NCBI RefSeq assembly: GCF_002105155.1
Contig: NW_019029030.1
Location: 239,943 to 303,942, forward strand
Source: Lobosporangium transversale
Lineage: Eukaryota > Mortierellomycota > Mortierellomycetes > Mortierellales > Mortierellaceae
Direction: 5' to 3'
Length of the DNA: 64,000 nt
The notes under the pieces are model-generated. The model saw nothing but the letters and a program-made list of their open reading frames with translations. It made no database searches and was not told the DNA's origin. Position numbers and translations under genes: made by a program. Positions 12,636 through 22,369 of the stretch are shown here, one piece after another; positions within the stretch are counted from its first letter, which is position 1; every line of letters begins with the position of its first letter.

Positions 12636-14504
12636 ATGGCCACCGAAGTAACCCTCTTTTGCGTTATCGATGGAGATTCCTCCATATTCTCAGTGGATAT
12701 CTCCTCTTCAAAAACGATAGACCATCTCAAGGATGCCATCAAGAAAAAGCAGCTAGAGTTTCATGATATTAATGCAAGCAAGCTCACTCTCTGGCATGTC
12801 GCCATTTCTTCTATCTCCAAGAAACCAATTACATTAAGCAATCTTACAGACGAGCAGAAGGCGCAGAAAAACCCAGAGAAGCTCGAAGATCCGACTAGCG
12901 AGGTCTCTGAGGTTTTTGGCGCTGTACCACCAAAAAAAACCATCCATGTCATTATTGAACGACCAGGTACTATTCCACTCTACTGGTATGCCTTTTTTTT
13001 TTGTCCACAGTTAACTATGATTAAACAAGTCATACGCACTTTCTATTTGTATTCCTTTCTCCTAAGTTAAAAGTGAAGGGAATGAACCTATAATCGCAAG
13101 TCTACAGACGACGAACGCAGATCTACAAAAGGAAATCGCCGACTTGAAGCAACGACTGCATACGAACGCAAATTTAGGAACGATGATCGTAACTTTAGAA
13201 ACGACAATCGCAAATTTAGAAACGATAATCATAAATTTACACAAGGAAATGACCGACCTGAGGCAACAAAAACTGCATATGGAAGCAGATTTAGAAATGG
13301 TACAAAAGAAAAACGCCGAATTGGAGCAACAACTACAGGCGGACACATATACTAGTAAGTGATAATCAACAATAAGTGAGAATGTGGAATGGAAAGATGT
13401 CGAAAGGAACCATAGTGAAAGAGAGCTGACTTTGTTGTTATTCTAGCACTGAGCGTCGTGAACAAAAGAGATCGGAATAAGGTTATTTGCACATATTCCA
13501 CCAATATTAAATCAGCTACTATAGGAAGCCTGCGAGAAAGCCTTCGAGATTATTGCTTGGAGTTTGAGGAGTTCGAGGAAGTCCAAATATTTGTGTACGA
13601 TGAGGAAACGAAGACATTTCCGTTGTTGAGAGACGACATTCAATTTCGTTCTATCTTGGAAAAACTTCAGCAAAAAAAGTGGAAAAGGCTCATTATATCT
13701 TTGGCTACCCCAGCCATTAGTTTTTCGTCATGGGACTGGAAAAAAGTTCAAGACACGTATAAATTACAATCGTTCATTGATCTACCAAAATTTGATCTCA
13801 AGCCCAAGGAGGACTTGACAGAAGCTGAAGAGACAATATTGGGACATATTGTGGACGATTGCATTCGCAAAGGTAGAGCCTATGCATTTAATGCACAATC
13901 AAATGAGGCTACAAGATCAACAATTGTCGATGCATTCATGGTTGGAGCAGTATCGCTCTATGCGCCCGACATGATCCTTTCGCAACAACAGTCTTTGAAA
14001 GGCACGCGCGGCTATGGGACTTTGGACTTTGCTGTTGTTGACTGTATCAATTCGGGACAATTTCTTGGCATTACGGAAGTGAAGAAGGACGATCATGTGC
14101 AAGGCCTTGCACAAAATATGGTACAGCTCGATGTAGCCTTGCACAATAGGAAACGAAAACGAACTGAGGAGGATGGAGATTGCCCTAGAGCCCTTAGGGC
14201 TTATGGAATCGTAACCAACTCATTTCAATGGGCATTTGTTGAATCTACATTGGAAAATGGCACGCTAAAATACCGAAGGTTGGAACTGACTAAATCTTTA
14301 GAAGTGATAGGAGAAATGGAAGACGTGAGAGACAGATGCAAGCTTATATTTGGCTATGTCCTTACTCTTTTCGAATTAATGAAGAATGAAATGAGCACGA
14401 GAGGTAGTTTCAACATCGAATCTGACTCCCCAGCAACCAAAAAATCAAAATTTGATCAGTCATCAACAGCAACGATAACAACACCAATAACAACAACACA
14501 ATGA
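12636..14504 (+). CDS. Crinkler (CRN) effector-type protein with PD-(D/E)XK nuclease-like C-terminus
   Basis: Three exons (12636-12966, 13067-13354, 13447-14504) join in phase to 558 residues. Exon 1 is a complete CRN header: a ubiquitin-like beta-grasp start (VTLFCVIDGD), the LTLWHVAI strand in the place of the oomycete LFLAK motif, and the closing PPKKTIHVIIERP. Exon 2 is almost pure coiled coil (residues about 111-206). Exon 3 opens with a second small alpha/beta segment (possibly PB1-like, about 207-285) and then a nuclease-like domain: NEATRS, GYGTLDF with Asp near 400, TEVKK with Glu and Lys near 417-419, and QNMVQLD. That D-(about 16)-ExK plus Gln pattern fits the restriction-endonuclease fold described for CR effectors. 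There is no signal peptide; many fungal CRNs lack one. No break is visible. The nuclease call is by motif only. Confidence 0.85.
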
Positions 14505-14667
14505 TATCCGCTTAAAATAGCATACAGCAGTTTTGTAATAAATAATATTCCAATATCATCAGTTGGAAGCTTTCAAGTAAAATGGAGTGACACTTTAGAA
14601 GTGTCTAACGAAACGCCTTCAACGGTGTGGTTTATTTTTATTTTAAAGAAATATATGTATAAACACA

Positions 14668-17600
14668 TTACTTAAAAGCTTTTTTTCTTTGTGCTCGACG
14701 CATCTTAATGTAGGAATTGTTGGAGCCAGCGTTGATGATAGCCTTGGAAACTGACGTCAGGGCATCAGCTTCCTTTTCCACTAACGTCATGCATGTTGAT
14801 TTTGATATCTCTTCTAGCACAGCCTCAATTAGTTCCTTCTTGAATTGATACAACTTCCTTTTCTGTGCATCGAATCCTGAACGCCATTTTGCTCTTTTTT
14901 GGTCAGAGCTCTTATTCAAAGCCCAGATCGAGGGCCGTCCATCGACACCATGGAACCATTCCTTCCATTGATCCTTGAGAAGCGCTGCTTGCGGAAGCAT
15001 TTCGTGCGAGGACAGGGTTGTTCCAATCTGAACGTAGAGCATGGCGATCTGTTCTGCCAACTGGTCCAAATCAACTCTACCTTGCATACCAGACTGAGAT
15101 TGAGGTTGAGATTGAGAGTGAGCTTGTCTTTGTTCTACAACTACTTCTTCTTCTCTTTCTCTCGCTCCGTCTACTTCATTGAAGAATGAATCCTCGCCTT
15201 GTAAAGGTGAAGAGGTGTTGGTAACGCTCGCTTGCTCATGAGCCGGCTCATGGCTAACCAGGTGCCCGTCTGTGTGCCCTTGCTCCGGGGTGAATGGGCT
15301 CCTCTGTCCTGCTCCACATCCCTGCTGTATCTGGAGATCGAACTCTCGTATTTGCTCTCTTTGGATTGATTTGATCTCAGATACAGTGTGGCCTATAGTT
15401 CTTCCTGCACCATTGAAGGCCCCCTCTATCCCTTGAGAGAGTGCCACTAGCTGACGATTGACACTTGACATATGCGTCCTGAATGAAGAAGTCAAGTTAC
15501 AGTTAGATGTATCAACGCGTTCTCGTGATCGTATGAAGTCATCAAGAGCTGAAAGCTGTGCTCCTAAAACATCAAGTTTCTGTGCTATTGCGGGAGCGTT
15601 TGCTGCAAGGCTATCCATCGAGGGAGATCTTGCCTCACTCATTGTTTGGCGCAACTTTGCACTAAACTCTCCGAACTCTGGCGATTGAAAGACTGGCATC
15701 TGGCAGATATGGTGCATCCGGTAAATCTGGTAATAGCAATTAGCATTGTCGGTAATTTCCATAAGTACAGCCATATCCTGAAGAATAATCTTCCGAAAAT
15801 GAGCAAGAATAATATTAAAGCGTATTTTTGGTATTTCCTCCTTGCAATGGCTTGTTTGTTCCAAAAGGGGTCGATTGTAGTCCTCGGGGCGGTCCATCAT
15901 GATATTCTCAATGCGCTGCTCCCAGTCTTTGTTTCCTTCAAACAGGTTCTCAATGAAAGGAAAAATCATTCTCTGAAGTTTGGGATCAGGAATAAGTGTG
16001 TTGCGAGGAAGCCAGAATTCCTCATCAGTTCGCGTGAAGCCTGCCATCGAATACGGAACAGCTCTTGGAACTGGATGTAGGTAATGGATCGCCAAGCGAG
16101 AATGAAGCCAATTGCCTTGCTGAGATATCTGGTCATGCGATGATCCATTGAGCATCGCGTGTTGTGCTCCAGCTTTGCGGCCCGCATGAGTAACTTTATC
16201 ACTATGATGGCCTGCCTTATTCATAACCCCTTTCATAGCCCTAAGAGCAAGAAGTCGCGAGGAAGCGTCAATCCATCAATTACTATTGCACTACCATACA
16301 AAGCCATGTATACCCTGTACTTACTTGTAGAGTGAGGTTGAGGACATACGGGTTCTATCAGAAGCGCCGAAAATGAGGAAAGTTTCCATCCATTTGTCGT
16401 CATGAAAGTCAGGAACGTTTTTTTTGTCCTACAGTCAAAAGTTACGAATAATAATAGATGTGAGCAATCGAATGTCGGTACAGCCCCGAAACATTAAACA
16501 GAAAAAGTATCAGGAACTAACCATCCATAGCTCTAATAGATAAAATCCTAAGGCACCTAAAGGACACAGCTCAACATCTTTATTGCGAATACAAGACGAA
16601 TAGATAGTGAAGTCCTGATTTGTCTTGCCATGTGTAATCTCAAGAACAAGGGCAAAAGAAAGCTGGCGCCCATTCTCAGCCGTTGCATGGATATGTGGGA
16701 ACAGGCTACTCAATTTCGCATCAAGTAAATTTTGGCCACGAGCAATCAAAAAATGATTCAAGGCAAAGCTAACTCGGTCGCGAGCCCCAAGCAGCTTGTG
16801 AGTCTTAGCTCCACCATTCAGAGGTTTGTAAGATCGAGTCCAACAAAGTTTCAAGAACTGCTTGAGTTGAGCTGGTGTGTATGCATTGTCGACCGACATT
16901 CGATATTGGTTCTTGAATTTATTGCTTTGTTGATACCTGCAGAACAGCAATTAGGGCAATTAGCAATATGCAATATTATATGTTTTAAAACAACATCCAC
17001 TCCTTCAATTTTCAGGCCTCAAAGTTAAATAATACTACATTATGCTGCTGTCTACTCCTACCTTTTTCTGTATGATGAAATGATCCCTCTGAACTCGGCT
17101 GTACGTAGACTTGCCCATGGCTGGTTGCTAGGGTTGGGAACTAATGCTCGCTGAGACTGATAGAGCGATATGACCGACTTGACATATGCATCAACTGTCT
17201 CTGGAGAAGGGAGATCACCTTCATAATCTATTGTGACGTTGACACGCAATGGCTTGATGCTATAGAAGTCGTCCTCCGCCTGTACTGATTCTTCTGCCAC
17301 AAGTTCACGCACATAGAGTAAGAATTTCTCGTATGTGACCATGTCTCCATCCATGAAATGCTTACGCTCGCACCAATCCTATATATATTATGGATCAATT
17401 AATTGCTACCAATAAACATTATTTTTTGCATTGCTCAACTACTATTCAAATAAGCTCACGCACCACCCAATGCCGTTGGTATTGTTGATAATGATACACT
17501 GTTCGACGTGCTAGGGATTTTTCACGATCCTTAGCTGCCTCCTGTAGGACCAACGTACAAGCTATTTTGTTATGGGTGGCATATGCTGTCTTGTTCGCCA

Positions 17601-18062
17601 TGGATGCAACAACATCAGCTCTGCTCGCAGCTGCTATAGGTTGACCTTTGCGTCGTTTAGGAGTTGCCGGGTTTTCTTGTAGCGTTATATGCCGCTTTTG
17701 GCTTTGAAGTCCTTGTTCCTGAAATTGGAATTGATCTTGGAATTGTACCTGAAATTGAATTTGATTTTGGAGTTGGGGCATGTGTATGTGTGAATCTAAC
17801 TGTTGTCCTAAATACTGACCAACATTCTGTGGTGATTCTAATTATAATTTCAAGAGTTCAAGAGTTATTATTTGGTTTTCTTTCTTTAAAGGATCAACAG
17901 CAAGCGACGACTATTGTTTGTATATAATATAATGCTGAATAACGAATGTGCTCACCAAACCAGCCTTAGTCCGCCAGCGATAGAGAGCGATAGGCTACCT
18001 TGAAGAGGACTTCCTACACTATTCTGTGCATTGGTTGCATTAGATGTGAATAGCGCTTCCAT
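14668..18062 (-). mobile_element. Crypton-type tyrosine recombinase gene, apparently intact
   Basis: Six exons on the minus strand join in phase without a stop: 18062-17999, 17837-17464, 17378-17062, 16936-16522, 16428-16325 and 16240-14668. They total 2847 nt, or 948 residues. The order is a Gln-rich N-terminus; an alpha-helical SAM-like region (WCERKHFMDGDM); the catalytic domain; and a C-terminal GCR1_C-like DNA-binding region (GRPSIWAL...KWRSGFDAQKRK). Recombinase residues fit the R-H-R-W-Y pattern: Arg near 318 (LIARGQN), His 443 and Arg 446 in THAGRKAGA, Trp 469 in GNWL and Tyr 478 in IHYL, followed by the MAGF block seen in fungal Cryptons. Cryptons move as DNA circles through a tyrosine recombinase and lack long terminal repeats; I could not place the element ends. 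The donor after exon 2 (GTGCGT) is weak. It converges on the CRN gene with 163 bp between stop codons. Confidence 0.88.
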
Positions 18063-18520
18063 GTTATTTAATGCTGAGTGGTGGGGAATGAAGGGGTGGG
18101 TGAAGGGAGAAGTGATAAAACAAGTTAAGAAAAATGTTTGCTTATCCCTCTCCATTAGTGCAAGTCATATGCGATGGCCTTTCCAAATTTACACATCTAC
18201 ACAAAAACGGTATTCAGGCTAAATCACGCTGGAGATCACATTCTATATATTTTGTCAATTTTTTATATTACTTTTCTTTGTGATTCAATAAAAAGAAACA
18301 AGGTTTGTGACCACATAATTTCAAAATACCAATTCAGTAGACAAATAGAGAGATGGATTGTGAGCGAGATTTAGGTAGACAAAGTATTCAGAGTCGACTA
18401 AAAGACTTGTAAAGCAAGTGAACAAGTGATCGAAGGGATAGGTATAAATATCATTCCTGTCATTTTTTCACAATTCTTTGCTTGCCCCTACACCAAGACA
18501 TGATGTCTCTTGTTGAGAAG
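18063..18520. other. Upstream region of the Crypton gene
   Basis: AT-rich flank with no supported gene. It should hold the Crypton promoter and possibly the right element boundary, but no terminal repeat or target duplication could be recognised by eye. Confidence 0.4.
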
Positions 18521-18560
18521 GGATAAGGATGGATAGGGATGGATGGGGACGGATAGGGAA
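18521..18560 (+). repeat. 10-bp minisatellite, four units
   Basis: Four degenerate 10-bp units of the type GGATAGGGAT stand head to tail. G-rich runs alternate with AT, so the G-strand could form a weak quadruplex. No gene overlaps it. Confidence 0.85.
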
Positions 18561-18663
18561 GTGTTCCCAAAATGAATAGAAAACAGTAAAATAAAGTCCA
18601 TGTACCCTAAAAAGATTTATACATGTATAGTATGCTAACCCTAGGTGATCTACAAATCAGAGG

Positions 18664-18759
18664 CTCATACCGATGTCTTACCGCTGCCATTTTTGGTTAG
18701 TCCGCTATCAATTACAAAAGGTTATTAAGTGGTAGGCTAATAATTGATCTCGGTATGAG
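18664..18759. repeat. Short imperfect inverted repeat
   Basis: The 10-bp arms CTCATACCGA (18664-18673) and TCGGTATGAG (18750-18759) are perfect reverse complements. A second inner pair (ATCAATTA / TAATTGAT) lies between them, and flanking bases remain similar. This fits a small non-autonomous element or a large hairpin. Confidence 0.6.
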
Positions 18760-18765
18760 TTTCTA

Positions 18766-18788
18766 GTTTGTTGACAATGTCAACAAAC
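18766..18788. repeat. Perfect palindrome with 3-nt spacer
   Basis: Arms GTTTGTTGAC and GTCAACAAAC are exact reverse complements around AAT. The site could be a protein-binding dyad, a hairpin or an insertion scar. It sits between two larger inverted repeats. Confidence 0.8.
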
Positions 18789-18808
18789 CCTGATGAAAAG
18801 ATACACTC

Positions 18809-19055
18809 CAGTCTCACTGTTTTGCAAAAAAGTGGATTTTATATACGTTCTGTGATGCTCATTGGCTAGATTCACATTTAATTCAAAAATTTTTATTTTA
18901 AATTGGCTGGCAAAGGGTGAGAGGAGAAAGACAAGCAAAAAAATCAGCCAATTGAATTGTGGTTTTAGAATAAATATTTTGAATTAAATATGAATCTAGC
19001 CAATGAGCACCGCAGAACGTATATAAAATCCACTTTTTTGCACATTTTGAGACTG
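18809..19055. mobile_element. MITE-like element with about 75-bp terminal inverted repeats
   Basis: The left arm (18809 to about 18886) and right arm (about 18980-19055) are near-perfect inverted copies. Shared blocks include CAGTCTCA at the tip, GTGGATTTTATATACGTTCT and GCTCATTGGCTAGATTCA, with only a few substitutions. About 90 bp of unrelated AT-rich sequence separates them. The total length is near 247 bp and there is no coding capacity. Weaker similarity (ATAC) continues outward, so the true ends may lie about 10 bp further out. No clear target-site duplication was found. Confidence 0.8.
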
Positions 19056-20006
19056 TGAAGGTATACATGTACATGTATATAGTCTACTGTATACATGTAC
19101 ATAGATTTAGTGGTAGAGAGTGTCGTATTTTTATTTTTCCTCATAATATTCATTTGGATGGTCCATGCTCTGCCGAAGTGTAGGATGTTGAGAGTTAATT
19201 TAAAAATATACAGAAGGTTTGTATCCAATCACATCTCCTCTATCCTTTTTTTTTTTTATTTTTGGTTCATCTCTTCACCATCAGATTTACAGAACACAGA
19301 GAGGAGAGCTCACCCGCCTTGACTCCTGAGACTAGCCTGTTAAGGAAATGCTGGAGCCCAGATCTATAACCGAATGGCTTTTTACAAGCAGACAACCCCT
19401 AAGGACAATTACCAAACATATTCCAGCTTTTGCTCATTTGTACAATCTGGTAGTTCATCACAATACTATCATTCAACATTAACATGCTATAGTTGAAGAT
19501 TAATTAAAAAAATAAAAAATAAAAAAAGGAAAACACCAAAATTCTCTTATATTCTTCTGTCTCCTCACAATATCTATGAAGGCATTGACCTCCAGACTTT
19601 TTGATCCTCTCACAACCTAATGACTGAGTATAGAGATAGATCCATGGTGTTACCGTAACAAGAGTAAGAGTAAGCACTTTGCAGTATTTTTAATTGAGCT
19701 GGAAAAGTAAAAAGAACGCTCAGATCAATACAGTTGAACTTTTTTTTTAAGCTTTTTTTCCGTAACACACATCTACGATTCGATTATAGGTGGCTCCCTT
19801 TATTCCTGAGGGATCCGCTATAATTATCATGAATAGCTCAGGAGAAAGTATTGCATGCATGCATGCATAGGGTAAATGAGCCAAACCACCAAGATGCAGC
19901 AAGACAAAGAGATCTGGACCCCCAATGGTCTGCGATATTATAGACACTATACACCTACATAGTACTCAAAGAGCCATGCAAGCAGGGAAACGATCTATCC
20001 AAGAAG
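19056..20006. other. Intergenic, no supported gene
   Basis: AT-rich spacer with repeated ACATGTACATG motifs next to the MITE-like element (19064-19100) and a GCATGCATGCATGCAT run near 19853-19868. Nothing coding is supported. Confidence 0.5.
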
Positions 20007-20014
20007 TATAAAAG
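20007..20014 (+). promoter_or_regulatory. TATA box of the secreted-protein gene
   Basis: TATAAAAG stands about 150 bp before the start codon at 20161 and is followed by a CT-rich tract (about 20020-20050) of the kind that marks transcription starts in strongly expressed fungal genes. It is the clearest core promoter in the window. Confidence 0.7.
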
Positions 20015-20160
20015 GGTGTCCACCCCTCTCTATTTTTTTCTTCATTCCGCAACCAACTCTCTCAACAGCTTAAACAGCAATCCCCTTCCAGCTTCTACTA
20101 CAGCAAAAACACCCCTAAAAAACCTTTCTTACTCTTCACCACTACCAACTTTATCCGAAA

Positions 20161-20874
20161 ATGAAATTCTCCACCTTCTTCCCCGCCGTCTTCGCCCTCG
20201 GCTTCTTCTCCGCTGCCACCCAGGCTCTCCCCACCAGACCCGAGGCTCAGGCCATTGACATCTTGAAGCGCGGTGTTGATGCTCCCATCGACGCTGTTGC
20301 CAAAGTCTTCGTCGAGGCTCAGGCCAAGGTCCTTGCTGAGGCTTGCGTCAACCTTAGCGTTGATGTTTGCGCTGATTTGAACGTCAAGCTCAGAGCCAAG
20401 GCTAAGGCCCTCGGTCTCATTGATCTTGATGTCAATGTCAAGCAGCTCGAGCTCCGCACCAAGGCCAAGGTTGACCTTGAGGTCCGTGCCTGGATCGAGG
20501 CTCAGCTCCATGCCATTGTCATTGCCCACATCCGCGCTCATGTCCATGCCGTTGTTACTGATATCTGCCCCAAAGTTGACAACGGTTGCTTGAGCAAGAA
20601 CGCCGCCCAGATTGTTGCTGGTGTTGCTGCCAAGATCAATGTCGATATCAACAAGTTGGTTATTAAGATCAAGGCTGAGCTCGCTGCCCACGTTAAGATC
20701 CGCGTCAAGGCCATCATTGATGAGCTCAAGGTTGATCTCGGTTTGGCCAAGGTTGAGGTCAAGGCCTCCGTCAGCCTCCGCTCCGACCTCAACGTCCACG
20801 TCAAGGCCTTCGTCAAGGCTGTCGCTAAGATCCTTGTCAACGCCCAGTTGGTTGCCAAGGTCGCTGCTCTCTAA
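20161..20874 (+). CDS. Secreted alpha-helical repeat-like protein, unknown function
   Basis: Intronless, 237 residues, family not recognised. The N-terminus is a classical signal peptide: MKFSTFFP, a hydrophobic core, and a likely cleavage after ATQA. A KR dipeptide near residue 38 (ILKRG) could be a kexin site releasing a propeptide. The mature part is unusual: long runs of alternating Val/Ala/Lys/Asp/Leu that predict amphipathic helices or strands, almost no aromatic residues, and four cysteines in two close pairs (EACVNLSVDVC and DICPKVDNGC), suggesting two disulfides. Codon use is strongly biased to C- and G-ending triplets (GTC, AAG, CTC), like ATP1 in this window, which implies high expression. 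Together with the strong TATA box this looks like an abundant wall or extracellular protein. The bias also creates a long antisense frame, which I reject. Confidence 0.85.
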   Translation: MKFSTFFPAVFALGFFSAATQALPTRPEAQAIDILKRGVDAPIDAVAKVFVEAQAKVLAEACVNLSVDVCADLNVKLRAKAKALGLIDLDVNVKQLELRTKAKVDLEVRAWIEAQLHAIVIAHIRAHVHAVVTDICPKVDNGCLSKNAAQIVAGVAAKINVDINKLVIKIKAELAAHVKIRVKAIIDELKVDLGLAKVEVKASVSLRSDLNVHVKAFVKAVAKILVNAQLVAKVAAL

Positions 20875-22078
20875 AAGAACAGTGTCTTTATGACCTCCCC
20901 CCCCCCCCCTCCTCTACCTTTAAAGCTGAGCAGAGTTGGTTAATACCTAAATATTAGTAATAGTTAATTAATAATTAAAAAAACTTATACCAATCTATTT
21001 TCTAAAGTCTGATATGTCTGACATGTGAATGAAAAAAAAAGGACTTGAACACTTTCTATTTGCACTTGTCTCCCACCTCTTATAATTATTTTTATCATTA
21101 TTAATTCGCAGTGATAAAAATCCGTGAGAATCCTCGTCCTAAAAATAAAAAAAAAAATAAAAATGTTAAGCTTAAGAAAATTGTGGCTGTGTGTTGTGGT
21201 AAATGTTTGCCAAGGATTATCAGTATGTATAGGGCTTGAGGCTGTAGAGTTGAGACTGCCTAGTTGGATTATGACTGGACGCCTTTAACTCAGAATTCGT
21301 GCTAAAACGCGATGATTACTGCCCTTTTCCGATAACTGGTTGAAATACAAATAGAGCTTCGGCTCTTGAATCATGCTACGCGGGGTCATCATGCAGGGCG
21401 GAAAGGTCTTGTGCGGTGCTAATGTTATTTTCAAATATTGGAATAGATAAATCCATTGCAGACGACTTTTAAGCAGCCCGATCGGCTGAGGTTAAGCACT
21501 TTTGTTGCACAGATTTGTTCCAATCTCTCTCTTTTTCACTTCTATTTAATTGGAAAGGGGATAGGTTTTAGTAACTATGAAAATAATAGCGTCCATTCAG
21601 AATCTATTTAAATGGTTACACTTTTACTAAAAGGCTACACGATTTTTTTTGCGACCTTCAAATTCCTGTTTGATATCAATTTGGAGAATTTATTTGAAAG
21701 GTCTGAAAGAGCTTTCTCTGCCTCCTCATTGCCAGTGATAAAAAACTTTTTAATTTTCGAAAAGACCAAGCGGTCGCCTTGTAATATTTACAGCTTCTGA
21801 GTGGTTGTCTTGCTGCGATTCTACCATGTTGCACAGGAGCATTCAAATTACGCGTGAGACGTGATCGAAAGCACACGCGATTCAGTGGCTTGTGTGTCGG
21901 TGACGTTCACGTACGCACAGTAGCTTTTGTTTACCCATGAAAATTAGTGTGTCCTCCCCCGTCCTTCCGGTTAGTGCCAGTCTTACGACTTGATTTTTTT
22001 TTTTTTTTTTTTCTTTTCACTACAGTTCCCTCTCTCCTCCTCTCACCCATTCTCCTCTTTAATTATATACAACCAATC
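20875..22078. other. Intergenic, no supported gene
   Basis: Contains a C-run directly after the secreted-protein stop (about 20898-20910), probable 3' UTR, and the ATP1 upstream region with a T-run (about 21994-22012) ahead of a pyrimidine-rich leader that runs to the ATP1 start codon. Confidence 0.5.
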
Positions 22079-22338
22079 ATGCTTCGCTCTCTTTCACGCG
22101 CTGCTCGCCCTGCCGCCATTGCTTTGGCTCGCAGCACCCCTGTGGTATGTATTTTCCCCATTATCAGCACATGAATCCACTCTCTTCGATCCTAAGATCA
22201 GGTCTCAGTCTTTCCTAAAGGATGCAATTACCAGTCTGGATGAATTCTCATCACAACTTCAGCAGCCATAATTATGAAAGAACCAGCAGAAATAGCAGCA
22301 ACATCAACTTCAAGACTGATATAGCAAGAACTAGCGTC

Positions 22339-22369
<31 letters not shown>

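Noticed and set aside
20098..20799. 233-codon antisense frame opposite the secreted-protein gene, rich in Asp/Leu/Asn
   Set aside because: Produced by the strong codon bias of the sense gene. It lacks a promoter, and the sense frame has a signal peptide and TATA box.
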